A stretch of DNA of 7,024 nucleotides from positions 1 through 7,024 of the forward strand of contig CAIJNA010000234.1 in the NCBI GenBank assembly GCA_903821805.1, read 5' to 3'. The notes under the pieces are model-generated. The model was given only the letters and a program-made list of their open reading frames with translations, did not search any database and had not been told where the DNA came from. A program made the translations under genes and the position numbers. Shown here piece after piece: positions 1-6,538 of this stretch; position 1 is the stretch's first letter, and each line of letters begins with the position of its first letter. This DNA is from an uncultured Campylobacterota bacterium (GTDB lineage: Bacteria; Campylobacterota; Campylobacteria; Campylobacterales; Arcobacteraceae).

Positions 1-229
1 CTGGAGCCATCATTTTGCAAGGTCCGCACCAAGGTGCCCAAAAATCAACAACAACAGGAATCGAATTGTTTGTTAAAAATGTACCAAAATTACTTCTGCT
101 TAGTTCTACGGGAGTTGTATTTAAAAGTGACTTCTGGCAGTGCCCACAATTTGCTTTTTTATAACTGTCTTGTACTGGAAGAGAGTTTGATTTAAAACAG
201 TATTGACAAACTATAGTTATTTTTTCCAT
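1..229 (-). CDS. trxC: thioredoxin 2 (zinc-finger thioredoxin), 5' part only
   Basis: Read on the minus strand, an open frame starts at ATG 229-227 and runs off the left window edge; 76 residues are visible (family members are about 140). The product is a cytoplasmic thiol-disulfide reductase, normally recycled by thioredoxin reductase. Seen: two N-terminal CxxC pairs (C8/C11 and C28/C31) that form the zinc-binding module distinguishing TrxC from TrxA. A linker follows, then the thioredoxin core with the active site WCGPCK at residues 67-72 (C68 and C71 are the redox pair) after the usual VVVDFWAP strand. A GGAG ribosome site (complement of 236-239) lies 6 nt before the ATG, which fixes the start. 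The gene is transcribed divergently from nspC. The C-terminal half, including the cis-proline loop, lies outside the window. Family assignment is secure; any stress role is inferred from the family. Confidence 0.93.
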   Translation of the reverse strand, partial: MEKITIVCQYCFKSNSLPVQDSYKKANCGHCQKSLLNTTPVELSRSNFGTFLTNNSIPVVVDFWAPWCGPCKMMAP

Positions 230-334
230 TAAATTCTCCAATTTATTTTCTTATTATGTACTATGATTACATGCTTTGTTATCAATTTGATTTTATCTAA
301 AAGTTTATTAATTAATTTTGGGTAGAATTCAAAA
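230..334. promoter_or_regulatory. divergent promoter region between trxC and nspC
   Basis: This 105-nt A/T-rich gap must hold the trxC promoter (leftward) and probably the nspC operon promoter (rightward). A plausible rightward -10 is TATGAT at 262-267, which leaves a leader of about 60 nt. A plausible leftward -10 is CATAAT on the minus strand (258-253), with a leader of about 17 nt. No good -35 box is evident for either, as is common in Campylobacterota. The rightward -10 lies exactly between the arms of a small inverted repeat, ATGTA (256-260) and TACAT (268-272). The nspC ribosome site is weak: GGGTAG at 320-325, about 9 nt before the ATG. Promoter positions are guesses from motif shape. 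Confidence 0.4.
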
Positions 335-1492
335 ATGCAAAATAATTACAATCAAACAACAACAATTCCAAGTCCTTCATACGTATGCGAAGAAAATCTT
401 CTGTTAAATAATTTAAAACTTCTGAAATATGTCCAAGATGAAGCCGATGTAAATATTCTTTTGGCACTTAAGGGTTTTGCACTAAAGAGTACATTTGATC
501 TTTGTAGAAAGTATCTTAAGGGTTGTTGCGCAAGTGGTCTTAACGAAGCTTTACTTGCTTATGAAGAATTTAAGGGTGAAGTGCATACTTATAGTCCAGC
601 ATTTAAGCCAAGTGAGTTTCCTCAAATTGTGGATATATCAAACCATATAGTATTTAATTCTTTTGCTCAATTAGACTTATACAAAGATAGCGTCAAGCCA
701 AACAACTCATTAGGTCTTCGTATTAATCCTGAATATAGTAGTGTTGAAGTTGACTTGTATAATCCATGCGGAGTTTACAGTAGATTAGGGATCACTAAAG
801 ATGAATTTTTAAAGGGAATTAAAAGTTATCCAGAAAGTTTACATCTTATTAGCGGATTACATTTCCATGCACTTTGCGAACAAAATCTAGATGTTTTGGA
901 AGCAGTTTTTGAAAAATTTGAAGAAAATTTTGGCGAATATTTTCAAAATCTAAAATGGCTAAATTTTGGCGGTGGACATCATATTACTAGAGTAGACTAT
1001 GATGTTGAAGGGCTTATTAAATTTTTAAAAAACGTGAGATCAAAATATCCTCATCTTAAAATTTATTTAGAGCCAGGTGAAGCGGTTGGGTGGAAAACTG
1101 GATACCTTGAGGCTACAGTTTTAGATATAGTTCACAATGGAATAGACATAGTAATACTAGATGCCAGTGCAGAATGTCATATGCCAGATACTTTAGCTAT
1201 GCCTTATAAAGCAGAAATAAGAGGAGCATCTTCAGATGCAAGTGAGAAAAAATATAGCTACAGACTTGGTGGAAATACTTGTTTGGCTGGCGATATTATA
1301 GGGGATTACAGTTTTGATAAACCTCTTAATATTGGCGACAAAATTATTTTTGAGGATATGATTCATTATACGATGGTAAAAACTACAACATTTAATGGTG
1401 TTAATTTACCGTCTATTGTTTTAAAAAGAAGTGATAATTCTTTCCAAGTTGTAACCAATTTCGGTTACAATGATTTCAAAAGTAGGATTTAG
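335..1492 (+). CDS. nspC: carboxynorspermidine/carboxyspermidine decarboxylase
   Basis: A PLP-dependent decarboxylase that removes CO2 from carboxynorspermidine or carboxyspermidine. This is the last step of the alternative polyamine route, which uses aspartate semialdehyde instead of decarboxylated SAM. It acts in the cytoplasm, usually as an alanine-racemase-fold (type III) dimer. At 385 residues it has the usual length. Visible motifs: the Schiff-base lysine K46 in LLALKGFA; YSPAF at 86-90; LHFHALCE at 175-182; the phosphate-binding GGGHH at 212-216; EPGEA at 246-250; and the C-terminal GNTCLAGD at 313-320, whose C316 matches the catalytic cysteine that completes the partner's active site. 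The first ten residues are Asn/Gln/Thr-rich and lack homologous character, but there is no later Met before the core, so ATG 335 stands. It is first in a likely operon with two PPK2 genes. The upstream carboxynorspermidine dehydrogenase is not in this window. The organism's actual polyamine (spermidine or norspermidine) cannot be told from sequence. Confidence 0.93.
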   Translation: MQNNYNQTTTIPSPSYVCEENLLLNNLKLLKYVQDEADVNILLALKGFALKSTFDLCRKYLKGCCASGLNEALLAYEEFKGEVHTYSPAFKPSEFPQIVDISNHIVFNSFAQLDLYKDSVKPNNSLGLRINPEYSSVEVDLYNPCGVYSRLGITKDEFLKGIKSYPESLHLISGLHFHALCEQNLDVLEAVFEKFEENFGEYFQNLKWLNFGGGHHITRVDYDVEGLIKFLKNVRSKYPHLKIYLEPGEAVGWKTGYLEATVLDIVHNGIDIVILDASAECHMPDTLAMPYKAEIRGASSDASEKKYSYRLGGNTCLAGDIIGDYSFDKPLNIGDKIIFEDMIHYTMVKTTTFNGVNLPSIVLKRSDNSFQVVTNFGYNDFKSRI

Positions 1493-1503
1493 TGAAATTT
1501 ATT

Positions 1504-1515
1504 GGAGAAGATATG
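1504..1515 (+). promoter_or_regulatory. ribosome site that decides the first PPK2 start
   Basis: GGAGAAG at 1504-1510 sits 5 nt (counted from GGAG) before ATG 1513-1515. This is the strongest Shine-Dalgarno match near the 5' end of the first PPK2 frame and favours ATG 1513. The in-frame GTG at 1492, which overlaps the nspC stop codon, has only AGGA at 1484-1487 with a cramped 4-nt gap. Confidence 0.7.
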
Positions 1516-2460
1516 AAGAGTAATGAGTCAGGTATTGATAACAAAATTATTGTTGATGAGCTTCAAGATGGAGAGCTAATAGATACCAATGAAGACTTTC
1601 ATGACTATTCTGATAATAAATTAAAACATCACAATTATAAAAAAACAAAAAATGGAAAAATTCAAATTTGGGTTAAAAAAGAAACGCTTGAATATGAAGA
1701 AGAACTAGCTTTACTTCAAATAGAACTTTTGAAGCTTCAAAACCATACAAAAGAAACAGGTGAAAAAATTTTGATGATATTCGAAGGTCGTGATGCAGCC
1801 GGAAAAGGTGGGACTATAAAAAGAATTACCGAACATCTAAATCCAAGAGGTGCTAGGATAGTAGCACTTGAAAAACCAAGCGATACGCAAAAGACACAAT
1901 GGTATTTTCAAAGATACACAGCATACCTTCCAAGTGCAGGTGAAATTGTTTTTTTTGATAGAAGCTGGTATAACCGTGCTGGAGTTGAGCCAGTAATGGG
2001 ATTTTGTTCGTCAGAAGAGCATCATGAATTTTTACGTGAAGTTCCAGAATTTGAGAAAATGATAGTTAAATCTGGAATCAAACTATTCAAATTTTATTTT
2101 AGTGTTTCAAAAAAAGAGCAAGAAAAAAGATTTAATATCAGAAAGATTGATCCATTAAAGCAGTTTAAATTAAGCCCAGTGGATGATTCTGCTCAAGATT
2201 TGTGGGATAAATATACTGTTGCTAAGTATTCTATGCTGATGGCTTCCCATACAGATATTGCACCATGGACAATTGTAAGAAGTGATAACAAGAAGAAAGC
2301 ACGAATTGAAACAATAAAATTTATTTTAAAAAAACTTAATTATGATAAAAAAGATAAAACGATAAATTTTACTATTGATAAAAATATTATTACTGATGGG
2401 GCTCATGAGATAGTTCTCATGGAAAACGAACATACATTTAAAAAAGAGGATACAAAATGA
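1513..2460 (+). CDS. polyphosphate kinase 2 family protein (class I-like)
   Basis: A PPK2-family kinase that moves phosphate between polyphosphate and nucleotides. Class I enzymes typically make ADP or GDP into ATP or GTP from polyP, or run in reverse. From ATG 1513 it is 315 residues; the frame extends 7 codons up to GTG 1492. Seen (315-residue numbering): an acidic N-terminal tail to about residue 35, then the P-loop kinase domain. Walker A is EGRDAAGKGG at 91-100 with K98. HLNPRGAR follows, then QWYFQRY. Walker B and the phosphate-site element FDRSWYNR lie at 148-155 with D149. The lid helix region ends in DPLKQFKLSPVD, and the domain closes with APWTIVRSDNKKKAR. All hallmark residues of an active single-domain PPK2 are present. 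A 30-residue charged tail follows the domain. It lies 20 nt after nspC, and its TGA overlaps the next start (ATGA). The exact nucleotide preference cannot be read from sequence. Confidence 0.92.
   Translation: MKSNESGIDNKIIVDELQDGELIDTNEDFHDYSDNKLKHHNYKKTKNGKIQIWVKKETLEYEEELALLQIELLKLQNHTKETGEKILMIFEGRDAAGKGGTIKRITEHLNPRGARIVALEKPSDTQKTQWYFQRYTAYLPSAGEIVFFDRSWYNRAGVEPVMGFCSSEEHHEFLREVPEFEKMIVKSGIKLFKFYFSVSKKEQEKRFNIRKIDPLKQFKLSPVDDSAQDLWDKYTVAKYSMLMASHTDIAPWTIVRSDNKKKARIETIKFILKKLNYDKKDKTINFTIDKNIITDGAHEIVLMENEHTFKKEDTK
2445..2460 (+). promoter_or_regulatory. ATGA stop/start overlap with ribosome site (translational coupling)
   Basis: The stop of the first PPK2 (TGA 2458-2460) overlaps the start of the second (ATG 2457-2459). 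AGAGGA at 2445-2450 lies 6 nt upstream, inside the first gene. This arrangement favours coupled translation and balanced amounts of the two PPK2 proteins. The overlap is seen directly; the coupling is inferred. Confidence 0.8.
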
Positions 2461-3638
2461 ATTTAAAAGACTTTGACAAAACTATTTTTCCGGGACTTTT
2501 TATATCTAAAGATGAGCACCCATCTTATGGAAAAAAATATATCACTAGATTTCAATATGGACTAAAAAGATATGTTAAAGTATTGGGTTATGATAAACTA
2601 GATAGATTAAATGATAATAAGGCATTGAAGTTGATGCAAGAGTATAAAAATGTACTTGCTGAAAATAAAGACATTGTTCTTCAAGACATTACTAATGAAA
2701 AAGTTGCACCAAAAAATAAAGTATCATCTAAACAAAAAACACCGACAAGATCTAGCGTAAAAAAAATGGAAGAAAAAGTTTCGATTCCAAAATCTCAATT
2801 TGAAGAATGCAAATTTTTAAAAAATACTATAGGCGACTATAAATCTGTTGCTCCTGATGTTTTTGCAAAAGGAATACAAAAGATTTATGATTATGAGGAG
2901 ATGAAGGAATATCAAGTTGAGCTTATTAAATTGCAAAAGTATCTTGAAAAAACAAAGAAGAAAATGATTATTCTTTTTGAAGGAAGAGATGCTAGCGGAA
3001 AAGGTGGGGCTATTAGAAGAATCACTAGATATATGAATTCAAGACATTATAGAGTTGTTGCTCTTGGAAAGCCAACAGAAACACAAAAAAATCAATGGTT
3101 TTTTCAAAAATATATTGAACATTTTCCAACAGGTGGAGAGATAGTTTTATTTGATAGAAGCTGGTATAATAGAGCTATGGTTGAACCTATTTTTGGATTT
3201 TGTACAACTGAGCAATATGAAATTTTTATGGAAGATGTTGTAAATTTTGAACACGACTTGGTTCGTCAAGATATGATTATGATAAAACTTTATTTTAGTG
3301 TTTCAAAAGCGGAGCAATTAGCTAGATTTCAAAGTAGACAATCATGTGAATTAAAACATTGGAAATTAAGTGAAGTTGATTTACAAGCACAAGACCTATG
3401 GGATGAATTTAGTGATAAAAAATATGAGATGTTGCGAAGAACAAATTCAAAATCTGCACCATGGCATATTGTTAGAAGTGACAATAAACATAAAGCAAGA
3501 ATAGAAGCTGTGAAAATAATTTTAAATAGCGTCGAATATGACAAAAAGAATTATGCATTGAATTTTGAGCCGGACGAAGAATTTAACATAAGTGTTTCGC
3601 AAGAACTTTCAAGAATGAGAAAAAATAACGATTACTAA
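2457..3638 (+). CDS. second PPK2 family kinase with an integrase-arm-like N-terminal extension
   Basis: A second PPK2-family polyphosphate/nucleotide phosphotransferase of 393 residues, about 80 longer than its neighbour. Three parts are visible. (a) Residues 1-75 carry PGLF, then KKYITRF, GLKRYVKVLGY and a helix with KALKLMQEYK. This two-strand/turn/helix pattern resembles the Arm or SAM-like DNA-binding start of tyrosine integrases. (b) Residues about 80-125 are a lysine/serine-rich, probably disordered linker. (c) The PPK2 kinase domain covers about 135-365: Walker A EGRDASGKGG at 175-184 (K182), QWFFQKY, Walker B FDRSWYNR at 232-239 (D233), a lid element and APWHIVRSDNKHKAR. Compared with the first PPK2, the lid motif DPLKxxKLSPVD is altered to CELKHWKLSEVD, and NPRGAR becomes NSRHYR. 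The Walker residues are kept, so activity is likely but substrate choice may differ. The N-terminal resemblance is by eye and could instead be an unrelated small domain. Confidence 0.9.
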   Translation: MNLKDFDKTIFPGLFISKDEHPSYGKKYITRFQYGLKRYVKVLGYDKLDRLNDNKALKLMQEYKNVLAENKDIVLQDITNEKVAPKNKVSSKQKTPTRSSVKKMEEKVSIPKSQFEECKFLKNTIGDYKSVAPDVFAKGIQKIYDYEEMKEYQVELIKLQKYLEKTKKKMIILFEGRDASGKGGAIRRITRYMNSRHYRVVALGKPTETQKNQWFFQKYIEHFPTGGEIVLFDRSWYNRAMVEPIFGFCTTEQYEIFMEDVVNFEHDLVRQDMIMIKLYFSVSKAEQLARFQSRQSCELKHWKLSEVDLQAQDLWDEFSDKKYEMLRRTNSKSAPWHIVRSDNKHKARIEAVKIILNSVEYDKKNYALNFEPDEEFNISVSQELSRMRKNNDY

Positions 3639-3651
3639 CAATAGGCAAAGA

Positions 3652-4506
3652 ATGATTACGTATTATAAAGTAGAAACAAATTTAATTAAATATTTAAAAG
3701 AAGAGCGAGAAGTTAAATTCTATAAGGATGGAGGACTTTTAAAGAAGTTAGGATTACAAAAAAGAGTTTATCCTGATATTTATTTTCATACAGGATCACT
3801 AAATGAATTCTCTAAACGATTAGTAATAAATAGTAAGATCACAGTTGTTAACTCTACTATCCTAAAAAATAAGATTATAAAGCTTCTTGGAGTTGAAAGC
3901 GATAAGATAGAAGTTATTTTACCTTCATATGAACCAGCAATATATAAAAAGAAAGAAGTCCAAAAGAATTTTAAAGAAAAACATAATATTCCAGAAGATA
4001 AAAAAATAATTTATTTTACAGCTAAAGATTTTTCTAAAAATGGATTTGTTAAGTTTTGTAATATTATAGAGAATCTTGAAATGGATAACTGGAAAGCAGT
4101 TGTAAGCGCATATGGCGATAAAGAAATAGTATATGCAAATGAGATTTTAAAGCATCGTAAATTAAGTGAATATGTCATTGTTGTAGAAAATGAAATTTTT
4201 GATGTTGCCGATATATTTGTTTTGCCAACTACTATTGAAAATTTTGCATATTCTGTTCTTAAGGCTATGGCGAATAAATGCATCGTTTTTACTACTACAA
4301 ACAATAATGCTATAGAAATACTGGATGTATTTGGGATAATGGATGGCCCTGATGATTCTAATTTATCTTATAAAATAGACATGCTTCTAAGGGTTGAAGA
4401 TGAGTTTAAAAAAATTAAAAAAGAAAATTATAAAATTGCTTCAAAGCTTACATTTGAATATCAAAAAGAAAAACTCGACACAATACTTGCAAAATTAGCA
4501 CTCTAA
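3652..4506 (+). CDS. short GT4-like glycosyltransferase, possibly non-catalytic
   Basis: A probable GT-B fold, family-4-type glycosyltransferase. It has only 284 residues; relatives are usually 350-400. Seen: a stretch near 50-95 (KITVVNSTILKNKI...KIEVILPSYE) typical of the end of the acceptor-side domain; FTAKDFSKNG at 122-131, where a sugar-nucleotide-contacting Lys/Arg loop normally sits; and ADIFVLPTTIENFAYSVLKAMA at 186-207, the donor-site signature. In that signature the usual E-x7-E is E196-x7-K204, so the second glutamate is lost. About 70-100 residues of the N-terminal domain, including the glycine-rich loop, appear to be missing, and no in-frame remnant lies upstream because the PPK2 gene ends 13 nt before. 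No signal peptide or membrane span is seen. AGG at 3643-3645 serves as ribosome site. It is last in the nspC-PPK2 cluster. A role in cell-envelope or surface glycan assembly is possible, but substrate and activity are unknown. Confidence 0.72.
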   Translation: MITYYKVETNLIKYLKEEREVKFYKDGGLLKKLGLQKRVYPDIYFHTGSLNEFSKRLVINSKITVVNSTILKNKIIKLLGVESDKIEVILPSYEPAIYKKKEVQKNFKEKHNIPEDKKIIYFTAKDFSKNGFVKFCNIIENLEMDNWKAVVSAYGDKEIVYANEILKHRKLSEYVIVVENEIFDVADIFVLPTTIENFAYSVLKAMANKCIVFTTTNNNAIEILDVFGIMDGPDDSNLSYKIDMLLRVEDEFKKIKKENYKIASKLTFEYQKEKLDTILAKLAL

Positions 4507-4521
4507 AACATTAAGTGCTAA
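4495..4521. promoter_or_regulatory. CIRCE operator (HrcA binding site) upstream of htpG
   Basis: Seen: left arm TTAGCACTC (4495-4503), a 9-nt spacer (4504-4512), right arm AAGTGCTAA (4513-4521). The published CIRCE consensus is TTAGCACTC-N9-GAGTGCTAA, so 17 of 18 arm positions match with exact spacing; only the first base of the right arm differs (A for G). Known: CIRCE is bound by the heat-labile repressor HrcA, classically before groESL and hrcA-grpE-dnaK. Its place 142 nt before the htpG start implies HrcA control of htpG. The left arm encodes the last three residues (Leu-Ala-Leu) of the upstream glycosyltransferase, and the spacer begins with its stop codon. In RNA the arms could also pair and slow read-through from the upstream operon. 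Confidence 0.88.
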
Positions 4522-4663
4522 TTATCTCTAATTTTTTATCTTCATTTTATGAATTTTCATATATTATTGCCACTCAATTTCATACTTATTGATTAATAAA
4601 ATGATTATGAAATGTGAACTATGTAGACTTTAAAAAATACTAAAACAATATGGAGAAAATAAA
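4507..4663 (+). promoter_or_regulatory. htpG promoter and leader region with TATGAAA-type repeats
   Basis: This 157-nt A/T-rich region follows the glycosyltransferase stop. Beyond the CIRCE half it holds four copies of a heptamer: TATGAAT (4548-4554), TTTCATA (4555-4561), TTTCATA (4578-4584) and TATGAAA (4606-4612). The outer pair forms an 8-bp perfect inverted repeat, 4577-4584 with 4606-4613. An inner TTATT-GATT-AATAA hairpin (4586-4599) can nest inside it. A possible -10 is TATATT at 4560-4565 or TATTAT at 4562-4567; no convincing -35 is seen, so the start of transcription is uncertain. The ribosome site GGAG at 4652-4655 lies 8 nt before the htpG ATG. Confidence 0.5.
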
Positions 4664-6535
4664 ATGGCAAAACACGAATTCCAAACAGAAGTAGGACAAC
4701 TTTTAAAACTTATGACACATTCTTTGTATTCGAACAAAGAAATATTTATTAGAGAATTGGTATCAAATGCAAGTGATGCAATTGATAAATTAGAGTATTT
4801 AAAACTAACAGATGAAAAACTAAAAAACTTCACAACAACACCACAAATTAATATAAAGCTTGACAAAGAAGATAATTCTTTGACAATTAGCGATAATGGA
4901 ATAGGTATGAGTGAAGCTGATTTAATATCATCTCTTGGAACTATTGCAAAATCTGGGACAAAATCATTTATAGAAAGCATGAGCGGTGATGCAAAAAAAG
5001 ACAGTAAGCTTATTGGTCAATTTGGTGTTGGATTTTATTCTGTTTTTATGGTAGCAGATAGAGTTGACGTTATTAGTAAAAAAGCTGGTGATGAGACTGC
5101 ATTTAAATGGTCAAGTGATGGTGAGGGAAGTTATGAGCTGGCACCATGCGTTAAAGATGAAAATGGTACAGTTATTTACATCAAACTAAAAGATGATGAA
5201 GTTAGTGACTATACTTCAAGATATAAAATAGATGAAATTGTCAAAAAATATTCAAATCATATAGCTTATCCTATCTTTATGAACTATACAGAAGAGACGG
5301 AAGATAAAGATACAAAAGAAAAAACAGTTGAATCAAAAAAAGAACAAATAAACGAAGCAACAGCACTTTGGACAAATTCTAAATCAAATTTAAAAGAAGA
5401 AGATTATTATCAGTTCTATAAAACAATTAGTCATGATAGTGAAAATCCAATTCTTTACACTCACACTAAAGCAGAAGGTGTAAGTGAATATACAACGCTT
5501 TTCTATATTCCAAGCAAAGCACCTATGGATATGTATAGAGTTGATTTTACACCTGGGGTTAAACTTTATGTTAAAAGAGTTTTTATAACTGATAGTGAAA
5601 AAGAACTTCTTCCTATGTATCTTAGATTTGTAAGGGGAATCATTGACAGTGAAGATTTACCACTAAATGTAAGTAGAGAATTGCTGCAAGAAAATAAAGT
5701 TATGGCTAATATCAAGCAAGCATCAATCAAAAAAATATTAAGTGAAATTAAAAAACTTAGCAAAGATGAAGAGAAATATGCTTCATTTATTAAGGAGTAT
5801 AATAGACCTTTAAAAGAGGGTGTTTATCAGGACTATGTAAATAAAGACGCAATTTTAGAGCTTGTTAGATATAAATCTACTAATGATTTAGAAAAAATGA
5901 CTTCACTTGCTCAATATAAAGAAAGAGCTGATAGTGAACAAAAAGCTATTTATTATATAGTTGGAGGAGATGAGAAAGTTCTTAGAAATTCTCCACTTAT
6001 TGAGAGTTATAAAAAAAATAATATTGAAGTTTTAATACTTGACGACAGGGAAATTGATGAAATTATAACTCCAAGCATTGGAAGTTTTCAAGAGTGGGAT
6101 TTAAAAGATATAACATCATGTGAGCCACCAAAAACTGAACAAACTGAAGAGTCTAAAAAAGAAGTTGAAGAAAAATTTGCATTAATTGTTGAAAAAATAA
6201 AAACAGTTCTTGGCTCATCAGTTAAAGATGTTAGAACAACAAATAGACTAAGTGATAGTCCTTCATGTGTTGTGAAAGACAGCAGTGATCCAATGGCATC
6301 AATGGCACATATGTTTAAAATGATGGGTCAAGAAGTTCCAGAATCAGCTCCAATACTTGAAATAAATCCAGATCATGAAATAGTTAAAAAACTAAATACG
6401 TGCCCAGATGATAAGATGATAGAGGATATATCTTATTTACTTCTTGATCTTGCAAAAATAAGTGAAGGAATGGACATAAAAGATCCAATAATCTTCACTA
6501 AGAGACTAAGCTCTATTATGACAAAAGCTCTTTAA
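4664..6535 (+). CDS. htpG: molecular chaperone HtpG (bacterial Hsp90)
   Basis: An ATP-driven homodimeric chaperone of the cytoplasm that remodels client proteins, often with the DnaK system. At 623 residues it has full family length. The N-terminal GHKL ATPase domain covers about 1-215: IRELVSNASDA at 29-39 with catalytic E31 and N35, DNGIGM at 77-82, and the lid/glycine loop QFGVGFYS at 119-126. A short charged stretch (about 210-228) leads into the middle domain, with ALWTNSKS near 234-241. DLPLNVSRELLQ at 331-342 carries R338, equivalent to the arginine that contacts ATP gamma-phosphate. The C-terminal dimerisation domain contains the Met-rich amphipathic helix MASMAHMFKMM near residue 545. 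No MEEVD tail is present, as expected in bacteria. The start at ATG 4664 is supported by GGAG 8 nt upstream and by the conserved MAKHEFQTEV beginning. The upstream CIRCE site predicts HrcA-controlled heat induction. The dedA gene follows after 3 nt and is probably co-transcribed. Confidence 0.98.
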   Translation: MAKHEFQTEVGQLLKLMTHSLYSNKEIFIRELVSNASDAIDKLEYLKLTDEKLKNFTTTPQINIKLDKEDNSLTISDNGIGMSEADLISSLGTIAKSGTKSFIESMSGDAKKDSKLIGQFGVGFYSVFMVADRVDVISKKAGDETAFKWSSDGEGSYELAPCVKDENGTVIYIKLKDDEVSDYTSRYKIDEIVKKYSNHIAYPIFMNYTEETEDKDTKEKTVESKKEQINEATALWTNSKSNLKEEDYYQFYKTISHDSENPILYTHTKAEGVSEYTTLFYIPSKAPMDMYRVDFTPGVKLYVKRVFITDSEKELLPMYLRFVRGIIDSEDLPLNVSRELLQENKVMANIKQASIKKILSEIKKLSKDEEKYASFIKEYNRPLKEGVYQDYVNKDAILELVRYKSTNDLEKMTSLAQYKERADSEQKAIYYIVGGDEKVLRNSPLIESYKKNNIEVLILDDREIDEIITPSIGSFQEWDLKDITSCEPPKTEQTEESKKEVEEKFALIVEKIKTVLGSSVKDVRTTNRLSDSPSCVVKDSSDPMASMAHMFKMMGQEVPESAPILEINPDHEIVKKLNTCPDDKMIEDISYLLLDLAKISEGMDIKDPIIFTKRLSSIMTKAL

Positions 6536-6538
6536 TCA

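Noticed and set aside
2457..2700. Remnant of an integrase gene or a mobile-element insertion
   Set aside because: The segment is in frame with the kinase, joined by a plausible linker, with codon use like its neighbours and no flanking repeats. No catalytic integrase domain is present.
3329..3544. Minus-strand open frame of 71 codons within the second PPK2 gene
   Set aside because: It lies entirely antisense to a clear kinase domain, has no ribosome site or recognisable motif, and its composition is what the reverse of an A/T-rich gene gives.
1492..3638. A frameshifted or split two-domain PPK2
   Set aside because: Each gene has its own N-terminal region, its own ribosome site and a full set of Walker motifs. 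The ATGA junction is a normal operon overlap, not a broken fusion.
4011..4304. Minus-strand open frame of 97 codons within the glycosyltransferase gene
   Set aside because: Antisense to the conserved donor-site region; no family features and no ribosome site.
4495..4540. Rho-independent terminator after the glycosyltransferase
   Set aside because: A stem is possible, but the T run (4532-4538) starts about 10 nt after it and the stem is not GC-rich. The exact arm and spacer match to CIRCE explains the repeat better. A minor attenuating effect is not excluded.
4630..4980. Minus-strand open frame of 116 codons over the start of htpG
   Set aside because: It overlaps the strongly conserved Hsp90 ATPase domain; the Ser/Phe/Ile-rich product is typical of an antisense shadow.
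5566..5763. Minus-strand open frame of 65 codons within htpG
   Set aside because: Antisense to the conserved middle domain, with no supporting signals.
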